64,000 bases of DNA, from contig NC_090726.1 in the NCBI RefSeq assembly GCF_036898095.1, forward strand, positions 32,962,628 to 33,026,627, in the 5' to 3' direction. The translations under genes and the position numbers were made by a program. This document shows positions 20,755 to 30,860 of the stretch, piece after piece. This stretch comes from Palaemon carinicauda (taxonomy: Eukaryota; Arthropoda; Malacostraca; Decapoda; Palaemonidae). The notes beneath the pieces are model-generated. The model did not search any database. It was not told the DNA's origin and was given only the letters and a program-made list of their open reading frames with translations. Each line of letters begins with the position of its first letter. The stretch's first letter is position 1.

Positions 20755-21524
20755 ATGTCGAAGGGCAAAAGGGTTCAGCAGGCCTTGATCGGCGCACAGA
20801 AGTATCCTCGGTGGTTGTGGGCGTGTCTTACCGAGACCGTCACTCCCACCCGCAGACGATTGAGCCCTTATTTTGCTCGTCTGCAGAAGAAATTTAGGGG
20901 AGAAAACGCTGGTCTCAGGTCTCAAGACCTCTTAAACGTAAAGTCCAGACCTATGCCAGACGTACGAAGTTAGAGTTCAACAACCCGGATGCAGTCATTG
21001 GGTTAGCTCTGACTCTCCTCAGTCATCAGTTGAATGCACTCCGCCTAAGAGGAGTAAGGTTCTGCCGCAACAGATCTCTGCTGTTAAGGCTTTACCTCAG
21101 CAGACCTTAGTGTCTGCCGACCCCAAGTTGACTCTACTGCAGTCCATGCAGTCACAACTTTCGGTCTTGATGCGTGAGTGTCGGGCTGAGAAGGTTGCGC
21201 CTCCGCCTGCGCTCGCTCCGCCTGCGTTCGCTCCGCCTGCGCTCGCTCCGCCTGCGCTCCCTCCGCCTGCGCTCGCTCCGCCTGCGCTCGCTCCGCCTGA
21301 CCGCAGTACCGCCTGCCAGGCGTACGATGTTGAGCCACGTTATGAGTTTACTGATCCCAGTGGTGTGCAGCTCCCTCCGCCTTCCTTAAGGCAACCTCAG
21401 CAATGGGAACAGGAGGCTTATACCTCTCTTCCTCCGCTTCCACTTGCTGTTCCACCAGTGAGGCAACACTCGCTTGAGGTACAACCTCTCCCATCCATCA
21501 GTCAGTCTCCTCAGCTCTCGCTGT
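20755..21524 (+). pseudogene. el1 gag, module 1, frameshifted
   Basis: Starts at ATG 20755 (MSKGKRVQQALIG), matching the el2 start (MSNDLWVRQALIN). The frame breaks near 20940; the continuing frame holds PPKRSKVLPQQ and then DPKLTLLQSMQSQLSVLM with RAEK, a short coiled-coil-like block also present in el2. A proline/alanine run (APPALAPP type) made by a 15-bp repeat at 21195-21300 follows. DIRS gag proteins form the particle around the RNA; this copy is broken. The function is inferred from position only, because no zinc knuckle was found. Confidence 0.6.
21195..21300. repeat. 15-bp minisatellite in el1 gag
   Basis: About seven copies of CTCGCTCCGCCTGCG with single-base variants (TTCGCT, CTCCCT). 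In frame it gives LAPPA units. Confidence 0.93.
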
Positions 21525-22139
21525 AGCGAGCTCAACCCTCCTCAAGGCAAGCACCTCAACACCTTAGCCTTGCGCCTCAGGAGCCTCAACTTGCGAGATT
21601 TTTTCTGCGTTCTGCGCAGCCACTACCTTTTCGCTCTCAGCTCACACCGCAGGAACCTCAACTCGTTCCTCAGGAACTTGCTACTGCGCATCCGCCAACC
21701 ACTCAGCAAGCGCAACCCTTGAGTTCAGCCACTCATGCCAGGAGTCAGCCTCCTCCACCCATGCGCCTACCTTCTGCTACTTCCTTTGATCAGCCTTTGC
21801 AGACTGAGCCTCAGGTGTTCCCTCAACAGAGTCTTGAAGAGGAAACCACAACTATTGTTGTTCCAGCTCGTTCTGACTCTGCTGTTCAGCATACCTTACC
21901 TCCATTTTCAAACCTTATGATAATGGAGGTTATTTGTATTACTTATAAAAATATATTTGTATTCCTGGCAATATATTTTTAACAATATCGCAAAATATGG
22001 CAAAAATATGAATCATGAGTTATGAATGTAAGGTAAATATTATGTTGATATTAAAACCCCATGCAAGCATGCATAAAGCACTCTAGCACTGGTCATGGAA
22101 TTTCTGAGAAATGTTAAACGCCATGCACACGCTCTGCTT

Positions 22140-22455
22140 ACCTTACAGCATGCTCTACATACAGCATGCTCTGCTTACAGCATGCTCTGCATACTACATG
22201 CTCTGCATACAGCATGCTCTGCATTCAGCATGCTCTGCATACAACATGCTCTACATACAGCATGCTCTGCATACAGCATGCTCTGCATACAACATGCTCT
22301 GCATACAGCATGCTCTGCATTCAGCATGCTCTGCATACAACATGCTCTGCATACAGCATGCTCTGCATTCAGCATGCTCTGCATACAACATGCTCTACAT
22401 ACAGCATGCTCTGCATACAGCATACTCTGCATACAACATGCTCTGCATACCTTAC
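22140..22455. repeat. 16-bp minisatellite in el1, about 19-20 copies
   Basis: The unit CATGCTCTGCATACAG recurs with A/G, T/C and A/T variants (ACAG, ACAA, TCAG). Because 16 is not a multiple of three, each frame cycles through all phases, and no unit creates a stop on the plus strand, so all three plus frames stay open. It sits between the two gag modules and has no counterpart in el2. Confidence 0.95.
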
Positions 22456-22699
22456 CGCATGCTTCTCAGTCACACATCTTTGGTTGTTGCCAACTCACTA
22501 GACTGTCAAGCAGTTTCATAACGTTGCCTTCTAGTCTGCTGCTTTTGCACCAGTGAACCCTCACTGAGAGAACTTAGCTTTTCTAGGATATGGTCCCTGT
22601 AGATGAGAAAGTTCTTTTCTCCCTCCTTCTGATATTCCCTTGAGGACTCTGTCATTTGGAGGGAGCCTTTAGCTGCATAGCCTCCTATGGACTTTTATT

Positions 22700-23060
22700 T
22701 AAGCATAACATGCTTCCAGGGAAGGTAATGGTTCCACTTCAGTCGCTAATCCCGTCTGTTACCACACCTGCTCCCATAGACCTTGAGCTGTGTTGCAAGA
22801 CATGCAGTCCAAGCTTAGTCCTTGTTAGAGGATTTTTTGTTTACGGAGTCAATGTGTCACGGGGAAGACGTTCAACAACCAACAGAAGTGACTTGTTGTG
22901 ACGCAGTGCGGCAACCTCAGCAACCCGATAAGGAGTTGTCTGTACGACCCAGACAGTCTAGACAGATTCGGGTTGTCACTGTACTTCCTCGCTTGCCCAT
23001 GATTGACAGTTCACAGACTGTGCAGCAGTACCATGATCTTGTGTCCGGCTCCGTCAGACG
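22700..23060 (+). pseudogene. el1 gag, module 2
   Basis: Contains degraded versions of PSVTTPAP, CCDAVRQPQQPDKEL and PRQSRQIRVVTVLP, then SSQTVQQYHDLVSGSVR. All of these have close matches in el2 (50618-51197 and 51990-52110). The first part is a second copy of the DPKxxLLQxMQ module, here ruined by stops. Confidence 0.55.
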
Positions 23061-23510
23061 ACTGGCTTTTAAGAGCTCCCACAAGTCGTCGCTGTCTGGA
23101 GATTTTCAAATGGACTATGGATCTGACCAAGGAACTGGGCCTCCTGGTCAATTTTGAGGAGTCTCAGCTCGTCCCATCCCAGACCATTGTCTCCTTGGGT
23201 ATGGATCTTCAGAGTCGAGCTTTTCGGACTTTTCCGTCGGCCCCAAGGATCTTCCAAGCCCTAGAATGCATCCAGAGCATGCTGAGAAGGAACCGATGCT
23301 CAGTCAGGTAGTGGATGAGTCTAACAGGGATACTTTCATCGCTGGCCCTGTTCATCGTGTTAGGGAGACTCCACCTCCCCCCCCTTCAGTATCATCTAGC
23401 TGCTCACTGGATAAAGGACATGACGCTAGAGACGGTCTCAGTTCCTGTTTCCGAAGAGAGGAGGTCTTCTCTCGCGTGGTGTAAGAACAGCTTTCTTCTC
23501 AAGGAAGTCT
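23061..23510 (+). pseudogene. el1 reverse transcriptase, thumb region only
   Basis: Frame reads LTKELGLLVNFEESQLVPSQ, SLGMDLQSRAFRTFP, then in a shifted frame LRLHLPPLQYHLAAHWIKD. This is the segment after RT motif C in DIRS polymerases. The fingers and palm motifs A-C are absent: gag sequence passes directly into this segment near 23060, indicating an internal deletion. Confidence 0.65.
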
Positions 23511-23514
23511 ACCT

Positions 23515-23930
23515 TTGGCTGTTCAGAAACACGACCGCCGTCTCCTCTCGGACGCATCAGACACGGGCTGGGGTGCGACTTTGGACGGACAAGAATGCTC
23601 GGGAACATGGAATCAGGAGCAAAGGACACTTCACATCAATTGCAAGGAGTTGTTGGCGGTTATTCTGGCCTTGATAAACTTCAAGTCCCTCCAGCTTAAC
23701 AAAGTGGTGGAGGTGGACTCTGACAACACCACAGCCCTGGCTTACATCTTCAAGCAGGGAGGGACTCTTTCGTGGAAGTTGTTCTAGATCGCAAGGGACC
23801 TACTCATCTGGTCTAAAGATCGAAAGCTAACTGGTAACGAGGTTCATTCAGGGCGGTATGAATGTCATGGCAGATCACCTCAGACGGAAGGGTCAGGTCA
23901 TCCCCACAGAGTGGACCCTTCTCAAGAATG
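23515..23930 (+). pseudogene. el1 RNase H domain
   Basis: Frame reads RLLSDASDTGWGATLDGQEC, LHINCKELLAVILALINF, VEVDSDNTTALAYIFKQGGT, then a stop and frame change before MADHLRRKGQ. These are the four RNase H acidic positions (D in SDAS, E in KEL, D in SDNT, D in AD). The C-terminal part continues as EWTLLKNVCSRLWALWGQP and IDLFTT. The enzyme degrades RNA of the RNA-DNA hybrid during reverse transcription. The stop makes this copy non-functional. Confidence 0.75.
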
Positions 23931-24225
23931 TTTGCAGCAGACTTTGGGCCCTGTGGGGTCAGCCAACCATAGATCTGTTCACTACCTCGATAACCTAGAG
24001 ACTCCTGTTGTATTGTTCTCCGATTCCAGACCCAGCAGCAGTTCACGTGGATGCTTTTCTGCTGGATTGGTTCCATCTCGACCTGTATGCATTCCTGCCG
24101 TTCAAGATTGTCAACAGGGTACTTCAGAAGTTCTCCTCTCACAAAGGGACACGGCTGACGTTGGTTGGCTCCGCTCTGGCCCGCGAGAGAATGGTTCTTA
24201 GAGGTACTGCAATGGCTGGTCGACA

Positions 24226-25379
24226 TTCCCAGGACTCTTCCTCTAGGAGTGAACCTTCTAAGTCTACCTCACGTAAAGAAGGTACACCCAATCCTCCACG
24301 CTCTTCGTCTGACTGCCTTCAGACTTTCGAAAGACTCTCAAGAGCTAGGGGCTTTTCGAAGGAGGCAGCCAGAGCGATTGCCAAAGCAAGGAGAACATCC
24401 ACTCTCAGAATCTATCAGTCTCAAGGGGAAGTCTTCCGTAGCTGGTACAAGACCAATGCAGTTTCCTCAACCAGTACCACTGTAACCCAGATTGCTGACT
24501 TCCTGTTATATCTAAGGAAAGTAAGATCCCTTTCAGCTCCTACGATCAAGGGTTACAGAAGTATGTTGGCAGCGGTTTTCCGCCACAGAGGCTTGGATCT
24601 TTCCACCAACAAAGATCTACAGGACCTCCCTAGGTCTTTTGAGACCTCAAAGGAACGTCGGTTGTCCACTCCAGGCTGGAATCTAGACGTGGTCCTAAGG
24701 TTCCTTATGTCATCAAGATTTGAACCTCTCCAATCAGCCTCTTTTTAGGACCTCACATTAAAAACTCTTTTCCTCGTGTGCTTGACAACAGCTAAAAGAG
24801 TAAGTGAGATCCACGCCTTCAGCAGGATCATTGTTTTCACATCTGAAACGGCTACATGTTCCTTGCAGCTCGGTTTTTGCTAAACGAGCTTCCTTCACGT
24901 CCTTGGCCTAAGTCGTTCGAGATCCCAAGCCTGTCCAACTTGGTGGGGAATGATCTGAAGAGAGTACTTTGCCCAGTTAGAGCTCTTAGGTACTATCTAA
25001 AAAGGTCTTAACCTTTACAAGGACAATCAGAAGCCTTATAGTGTGCTATCAAGAAACCTTCTTTTCCAAGTTCTAAGAACTCAGTTTCTTACTATTCAGG
25101 CTTCTGATTAGAGAAACACATTCTCATCTGAAGGAAGAAGACCTTGCTTTGCTGAAGGTAAGGACACATGAAGTGGGAGCTGTGGCTACTTCAGTGGCCT
25201 TCAAACAGAGCCATTCTCTGCAGAGTGTTATGGATGCAACCTATTGGAGAAGCAAGTCAGTGTTCGCATCATTCTATCTCAAAGATGTCCAGTCTCTTTA
25301 CGAGTACTGCTACACCCTGGGACCATTCGTAGCAACGAATGCAGTAGTAGGCGAGGGCTCAGCCACTACATTCCCATAA
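24226..25379 (+). pseudogene. el1 tyrosine recombinase
   Basis: The N-terminal core-binding part is open to 24748: SSDCLQTFERLSRARGFSKE, RTSTLRIYQSQGEVFRSWY, IADFLLYLRKVRSLSAPTIK. The catalytic part is broken by a stop after QSASF; the first active-site block survives as LTTAKRVSEIHAF (conserved Arg). The second box reads HEVG where el2 reads HEVR, so the HxxR arginine is lost. The C-terminal block SVFASFYLKDVQSLYE keeps the presumed nucleophilic tyrosine. In DIRS elements this enzyme integrates the circular cDNA instead of an integrase. Confidence 0.78.
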
Positions 25380-25767
25380 TCCCATAACCTTTTAACCTTT
25401 CTCTTGAATACTTTTTATGGGTTGTACGGTCGGCTAAGAAGCCTTCCACATCCTTGTTGATTTGGCGGGTGGTCAATTCTTTCTTGAGAAGCGCCGAGGT
25501 TAAAGGTTGTGATGAGGTCCTTTAGTATGGGTTGCAGCCCTGTATACTTTAGCACCTTTGAGTTGATTCAGCCTCCCAAGAGGAACGCTGCGCTCAGTAA
25601 GGAAGACGATCTTATTAAAGGCAGAGTAACGGTTCAAGTCGACTTCCTTACCAGGTACTTATTATTTCATTGTTATTGTGGATAACTGATTATATGAAAT
25701 ACGGGATACTTAGCTATCCTTTAGTCTTGTACACTGGTTTTTCACCCACCCCCCTGGGTGTGAATCA

Positions 25768-25860
25768 GCTACATGATTATCAGGTAAGTTTAATATTGAA
25801 AAATGTTATTTTTATTAGTAAAATAAATTTTTGAATATACTTACCCGATAATCATGATTT
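25768..25860. repeat. el1 internal complementary region
   Basis: Reads CATGATTATCAGGTAAGTTT...TTGAAAAATG (complement of the left end) running into TTATTTTTATTAGTAAAATAA...ACTTACCCGATAATCATG (complement of the right end). Confidence 0.9.
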
Positions 25861-25900
25861 AATCGACCCTCCCTTCCTCCCCAGAGAGAACCAGTGGACC

Positions 25901-26059
25901 GAGGAAAAATTGAGGAGGTGTCAACAAGAAGTACTATAGTACCTGGCCACAGGTGGCGCTGGTAAGTACACCCCCTTCTAGTATTGTGATAGCTGGCGTA
26001 TCCCTCCATAGAATTCTGTCGGGCAACGGAGTTGACAGCTACATGATTATCGGGTAAGT
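25901..26059 (-). repeat. el1 right inverted terminal repeat
   Basis: Exact inverse complement of 19380-19538 by eye. Confidence 0.93.
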
Positions 26060-26739
26060 ATATTCAAAAATTTATTTTACTAATAAAAATAACATTTTTC
26101 CTAACTATGCAAACCTGAAACCTTTTATTAGGAGTAAACTTCATCAAAGCTGAAACGGCCGTTTAAACTTTAAATGAGGTATTGTAGTACAGTAGAAGGA
26201 GCTGGTGGGTGGTGTAACCTTCACTTTGATCTTAACTTAGGCAGTGTAACTTAAAGTTCTCAGGTTTGTAGTCTATAGTTAGGAATAATGCAATTTTAAA
26301 AATAGTCATTTGTTTCTACATATATACAAACTTCTTCCTTTATTTGAAAACTCATCCTAAGTAAGGGAGAAAGTCCCTAAAACAATCAGGCTGGTTTATT
26401 GGGCCAAAAAATGTCAGTGCACTTTAGTCTTTGGGAAAAGTGAAAGTGGAGACTCCTTTCCACCTCCCAACAAGCTAAGCATGAAGGTGTCGCAAGGTGT
26501 TAGGTTAGGTCCCTACCCTGTAACGGGTACATACATTCCATCCATCCTCCCCTTCATCTGGGAAGATGTGGGAGAAACTTCATTACAAAACTTGTCTATA
26601 AAGAAAGGTTACTAGGTCTTGAGGGTCACTTATATCTAGCGTCCGGTCCAGTACATTATGGAGCGACTGCTTCACCCCAGGACAAGGAGGATATTAATGA
26701 ACAAGTGGATAGGTATCAAGGTGTACGTATCCTTCAGGT

Positions 26740-26945
26740 TCATTAAATGTGGGAAGTCTTTTCTTGCTAGCCGATTGTATGGCACTTGCCATATCTTTGG
26801 TAGTCAACCTTATGTCACTTGCCGTTTCTTTGATGGCAGAACGTATGGTATTTGTCATTTCTTTGAAGACAAACCATACAAAAATTTGCCGTTCTTTGAT
26901 AGCAGACCATATGTTACTTATTGTTCATCTGATGAGATATTATGC
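26740..26945. repeat. 33-bp periodic array, 5-6 degenerate units, in el5
   Basis: CACTTGCC recurs at 26783 and 26816 and diverged units follow at about 33-bp spacing. On the plus strand this keeps an open frame with an 11-residue unit of the type PYVTCRFFDGR, TYGICHFFEDK, PYKNLPFFDSR. el5 itself reads on the minus strand, so the plus frame may be incidental. Confidence 0.7.
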
Positions 26946-27139
26946 AGTACTTGCTGTCTTTTATTGAAATTCGGAGGGGAGTTACCAGTACTTAGTTGAC
27001 TTTTCCTTGGAAGAGTTTGACCGAAAAGGCTCGTAGAACCATTAGGAAGACCAGAGTCAGAAAATTCCTTGCCTTCCGTCTGAATGGTGATGTTGAGCTT
27101 CAGGTGTAGGCCGAAGTATATGACTGCATCTAACAAAAT

Positions 27140-27440
27140 TTCTACAAGAAACATCGTGACCTGCTCGGTGTTGTAAGAGACAGCGGAGGTAGCAGGAGTT
27201 TGCGCTCCCATACCTAGTACCAAAACCCATTCCAGAGTTGAAGTTTGTTACAGTACTACTACTCCCACAAACCCATGCAGAGGTATCATTCAATGTCTCA
27301 GGAGACTTGATCCGATCAATTGTCCTGTGCTTCAGTGAATTCTTCTTTCTACTCACTCTTCTGAAGAGTCAGAGAAAAGTCGAACATCCACGAAGGGGAA
27401 AGAATAGCAGAATCCTTTACAGTACAGTATTCCTACTGGC
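27140..27440 (-). repeat. el5 gag-like block, copy 1
   Basis: Shares CTACTCCCAC(A/G)AA-CCATGCAGA, TTGTCCTGTGC-TCAG-GAA and TCTTC phrases with 45840-46020, 30690-30830 and 28610-28740. On the minus strand it encodes a glutamate-rich stretch (EAQD type). It is interpreted as a repeated gag module of a DIRS-like family; the motif is not a named domain. Confidence 0.5.
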
Positions 27441-27689
27441 AGTGCCTGTGCTCATCCTTGGAAGAACCTAGCACAGTTGAGATACCACCGCAGTTATTGG
27501 GTCCTACCAGATAGCACTAATGTACATTAGATCTCTCTCTCTCTTTGCCTACACATACGCCAAATAGTCTGGCCTATTCTTTCCACATTCTCCTTTTTCA
27601 TCACACCTGACAACACTAAGATAACCAAAAATCCTCTTCACTCAGGGGGTAAGCTAATACACTGTAATAGTTCAATGGCTGTTTTCCAC

Positions 27690-27930
27690 CTGGTAAGGGT
27701 AGAAGAGTCGTTAGTTATGATAAGCAGCTCTTCTAGGAGAACACTCCAAAATCAAACTGTTGTTCGCTTGTCTTCGGTTAGATTTCTCTTGCCTGAGGGT
27801 ATACTCAGGCACAATATTCCGTTTCCTTTTTTCCTTTCCTCACTGGGCTATTTTCCCTGTTGGAACCCTTGGGCTTATAGCATCCTGCTTTTCCTATTAG
27901 GGTTATAGTTTGGCTAGTAGTAATAACATT
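27690..27930 (+). repeat. SINE-like dispersed repeat, family A
   Basis: Close match to 1990-2195: TTTCCTTTCCTCACTGGGCT, ATTTTCCCTGTTGGA, GCATCCTGCTTTTCCTATTAGGG, ending in TAGTAATAACATTA. Nested in el5. Confidence 0.75.
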
Positions 27931-28560
27931 AGGTAGCATGTACTAGTGCGTGTATTTGTGAGAAATTAGCTCCGAGCTCATGTGTGTGCTAGTGACAACC
28001 GATTACTGGGAGCAATGCAGGTGCATGTTCTCGGGAGAATAGAGTGCAGTAACAGGTGCTAGAGCATGTGCTCATTCTCCTTATCACAAGATACCAGTAG
28101 TGGGTGCAAGTGCATGTGCTTGGTCTTGTGAGAACCAAGCACATTATCAGGTGCGTGAGCTCCTGTCCATTATACTGTATCGATTGGTCTAATTAGGCAG
28201 GGTTCGTTCCTGGTATACAGTATACTGTATCCTTTTACTTCGTAAATTAGGCAAGGACATACTGAGGGGAGGGCTCTTAGTACTGTACAGCACTGTTTCT
28301 TCCAGTGGATGGAATGGTGTGATGGAATGCCTGTCTTATGATGGGTTAGATCATCGTTAACATTTGTTTGAGCAAGATGCAAGATACATATGGCATCTCG
28401 GTGCTTGTACGAATGTTGATTGAAATGTTACCCGTTTCATACTCATTCGGAAATTGGTCTCTTGAATTTAGGCAGTATCGGCCCGTAGAAAGAATCTACA
28501 TCACTGAAGCATCTTGGGAACGTTATGAAGCCGGAAGTAACAAGGGCAGATGCCTGTCCC
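27931..28560. other. el5 interior, degenerate repeats
   Basis: Degenerate repeats of the type GTGC-TGTGCT and AGAACCAAGCAC, like those near 41300-41660 and 45100-45450. No ORF with recognisable domains. Confidence 0.4.
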
Positions 28561-28935
28561 AACCAGCAGTGCTTGTGTTTAGTCTCACCAGGAACTGATC
28601 ACCTAGGCGTGACGTAAGCTTGGTGTAGGACTTCTCCTCCCATGAAACTGTAGAGGAACCGAGCAAAGGTTCACAGGGCTGCCAAATCTGTCGTCTTGTG
28701 CTTCGGTGACATCATCTTCCTCCTCTTCATGGTGAAAAAACCATGAGAAAGGACAGGTAACAGAAGGGCAATCCCCTTGATCTCTTGACTTGAAGGTAAC
28801 TATTACCGTAGGAAATGATGATCGTGAAGAACCGCAAGGAGATATGCCTTGCCTGGAAAGAACACAATCAGAATGTTCCCATGAAAGTGAAACATAATAG
28901 GAAAGGCAAGCCATGAAAACAATCACATGATACAC
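28560..28935 (-). pseudogene. el5 gag-like block, copy 2
   Basis: The minus frame (110 codons) holds EEEEDDVTEAQDDRFGSP then VPLQFHGRRSPTPS. The EAQD(D/N) and following block recurs, in another frame, in the copy at 45900-46000. A function as gag is inferred from position and repetition only. Confidence 0.4.
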
Positions 28936-28949
28936 TACAGGATTTGCAA

Positions 28950-29700
28950 TGCTTGCTTACCAGAATGCATGAAGTATTACACGAAGTTGGGCTGAAGATA
29001 AATAGAAGACAGAGATGATGAGAACAGAGTATGCAATGGAACATTAAATATCATTGGAAGGAGAAAGGATTAATGAGGTAGAATCATTTAAGTATTTAGG
29101 AACTATGATCTCCAATACAGGGTCTTTAGAATTAGAGTTTTGTGAAAGATTGAAAAAAGCAAATCAGACAATGGCTAGGTTAAATAAATTTTGAAAACCA
29201 ATTTGCCTGAAATCACATATAAAAATCAGACTATTTATCAGTTTAGCAAGATCGGTGTTACTCTATGGACATGTCATGATATGATAATGAAACAATCTCC
29301 AACAGATTTTGTAGATTTGAGAACAAAGCCCTCAGAAGGGTATTGGGAGTTGAATAGCAGGACAGGATTAGAAAGGAAACTATAAGAAAGATTACTCGAG
29401 TGCCATATGTGGATGAGATCATGATGAGAGGTAGAGAGAGATGGTTTGGGCATGCTCTTCGCACTCCCCAAGAGAGATTAGTTCACCAAACGTTCAGTTG
29501 GGCTCCACAAGACACTAAAAGAGTTGGAAGACCCAGGCATACATGGCTGAGGACTATGAAGTGCAAAGTAGATGATGAATGGAGAAGTATTGAAATAAAA
29601 ATCAAGATAGAGATGACTGGTGAAATCTAACCGAGGCCCTTTGCATCAATAGGCATAGCAGCAGGTGATGTTGATGATGATGATGATGACGACGACGATT
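28950..29700 (+). pseudogene. RTE-like LINE 3' end with GAT-rich tail, nested in el5
   Basis: Plus strand aligns by eye with the complement of 62760-63440. It reads VPYVDEIMMRGRERWFGHAL, RTPQERLVHQTFSWAPQD, KRVGRPRHTWLRTMK, the W-(F/V)-G-H...GRPR...W C-terminal signature of RTE-like LINEs, with many upstream stops. It ends in a TGATGATGATGAC simple-sequence tail at about 29666-29697, a common 3' end of RTE elements. 5'-truncated, as usual for LINE copies. Confidence 0.75.
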
Positions 29701-30509
29701 CATTTTACTGGTATCTTGTCCCAGGAAAGATAGAAAGGAGCTTAATCCAAAGTTATGTGCCTCAAATCTCACGGAAGAAAATGAGAATCGCTTACCAAAA
29801 CATATACTCGGGGATGAGAATGTTACCAATCCATAACTTCTCGGCTCACATACAATGCAAGAATGTACTATATTTATTTTCTCACGAGAAAGACATTCCA
29901 GTTACCTACCGTCTGTAAGCAGGGAGAGATCAGTCAAGGGTGTTTTTGTCAATCAGCTAGACACAGTACAGTAATATGATACTGTATATTCCTGGTACTG
30001 TACTTGCTGTTACTCCCACGTATAAGTAGGGAGATCATTCAGCCTTGTCGTCGTCACTCGACTGGACGAGAGGTGAAAACCGAGGTTTTTCAACGACTGA
30101 TCATCAGGATTGCTCAAGATGTGATGAAAAGTTTTAATAACGCAGCTAACCTGAAATGTAGCATGATGGACCCTTAGTGCCTGGAAATAGTGCAAAGTAT
30201 TATCGTGGGCATAGATGATTGTTGCTAAGACCATCATGCACGTGAAATTCTCGTGCACTGAAGTTCGTGCTAGTGGGATACGATTGTGTTTGTTTAAGAT
30301 ATTGTGCACATGGAGATGATCGCATTCATGCTGGCTCTCGGGCATGTGGGGGATGATCATGTTCGTACTGTCTCTCTTTCGTGTGGCGATGCTCATCGAG
30401 AATCGTGATCGTATGTGTACCTATATTTCATGGAGAATGGGAACGACAAGCAGCCCTCATGTGTATGTGTGGAGAAAAAGTTTGTTGCTTAAGAAAACCA
30501 GACTAGTTT

Positions 30510-30860
30510 CATATAAAGAAGACAATCTTCAGAGAACTCGCCAGGCCAGCTCGTGGTCGTCTGGGAGTTGTGTGTGTAAAGAGATCACCTAATTGTCTGG
30601 GAAGTGTCCCCGGCAGGAGAGGAACTAGAGCGTAGCTCCTTGTACTTACCAGTAGCACCTGTGACAGGTCTATTGAGAGACAATATTTGAGACAAGGGCT
30701 GGAGCCCTTAAACCTCGACCCTTCTCCATGAGAAGGTTTTGTTATAACACTACTTCTTCCATGAAAGCATGCACACAAACTCCAGAGTCAAGACTGATGG
30801 TCGTCCTATGCTTCAGTAATTCCTATCCCAGTAGGTACCACCTCCAGAGATGCAGTTGTC
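30510..30860 (-). repeat. el5 gag-like block, copy 3
   Basis: Shares CAAGGGCTGGAGCCCTTAAACCTCG and CCATGAAAGCATGCA-type phrases with 45840-45925, and TGGGAGTTGTG/GGCAGGAGAGG(A/G)ACTAGAGC with 45765-45785. Confidence 0.55.

Larger units (their letters stand above)
19367..26099 (+). mobile_element. DIRS-like retrotransposon el1, young copy with broken ORFs
   Basis: About 6.73 kb. It has 159-bp inverted termini (19380-19538 and 25901-26059) that I read as identical, plus outer end-specific stretches (19367-19379; 26060-26099) and an internal complementary region at 25768-25860 that matches the complement of both ends. Order on the plus strand: leader with a (GA)n run, gag with a frameshift, minisatellite, second gag module, RT thumb, RNase H, tyrosine recombinase. 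There is no flanking target duplication, as expected for recombinase-mediated integration. The RT catalytic palm is missing and several stops are present, so it is non-autonomous. Confidence 0.88.

Noticed and set aside
22140..22455. CRISPR-like array
   Set aside because: Units are directly adjacent 16-mers with no unique spacers, and the genome is eukaryotic.
22095..22556. Three plus frames of 111-153 codons plus a minus frame
   Set aside because: All are readings of one 16-bp minisatellite; they are not separate proteins.
26658..26999. Zinc-finger protein suggested by periodic Cys/Phe units
   Set aside because: The 11-residue period has no C2H2 or C4 spacing; a tandem repeat inside el5 is the simpler reading.
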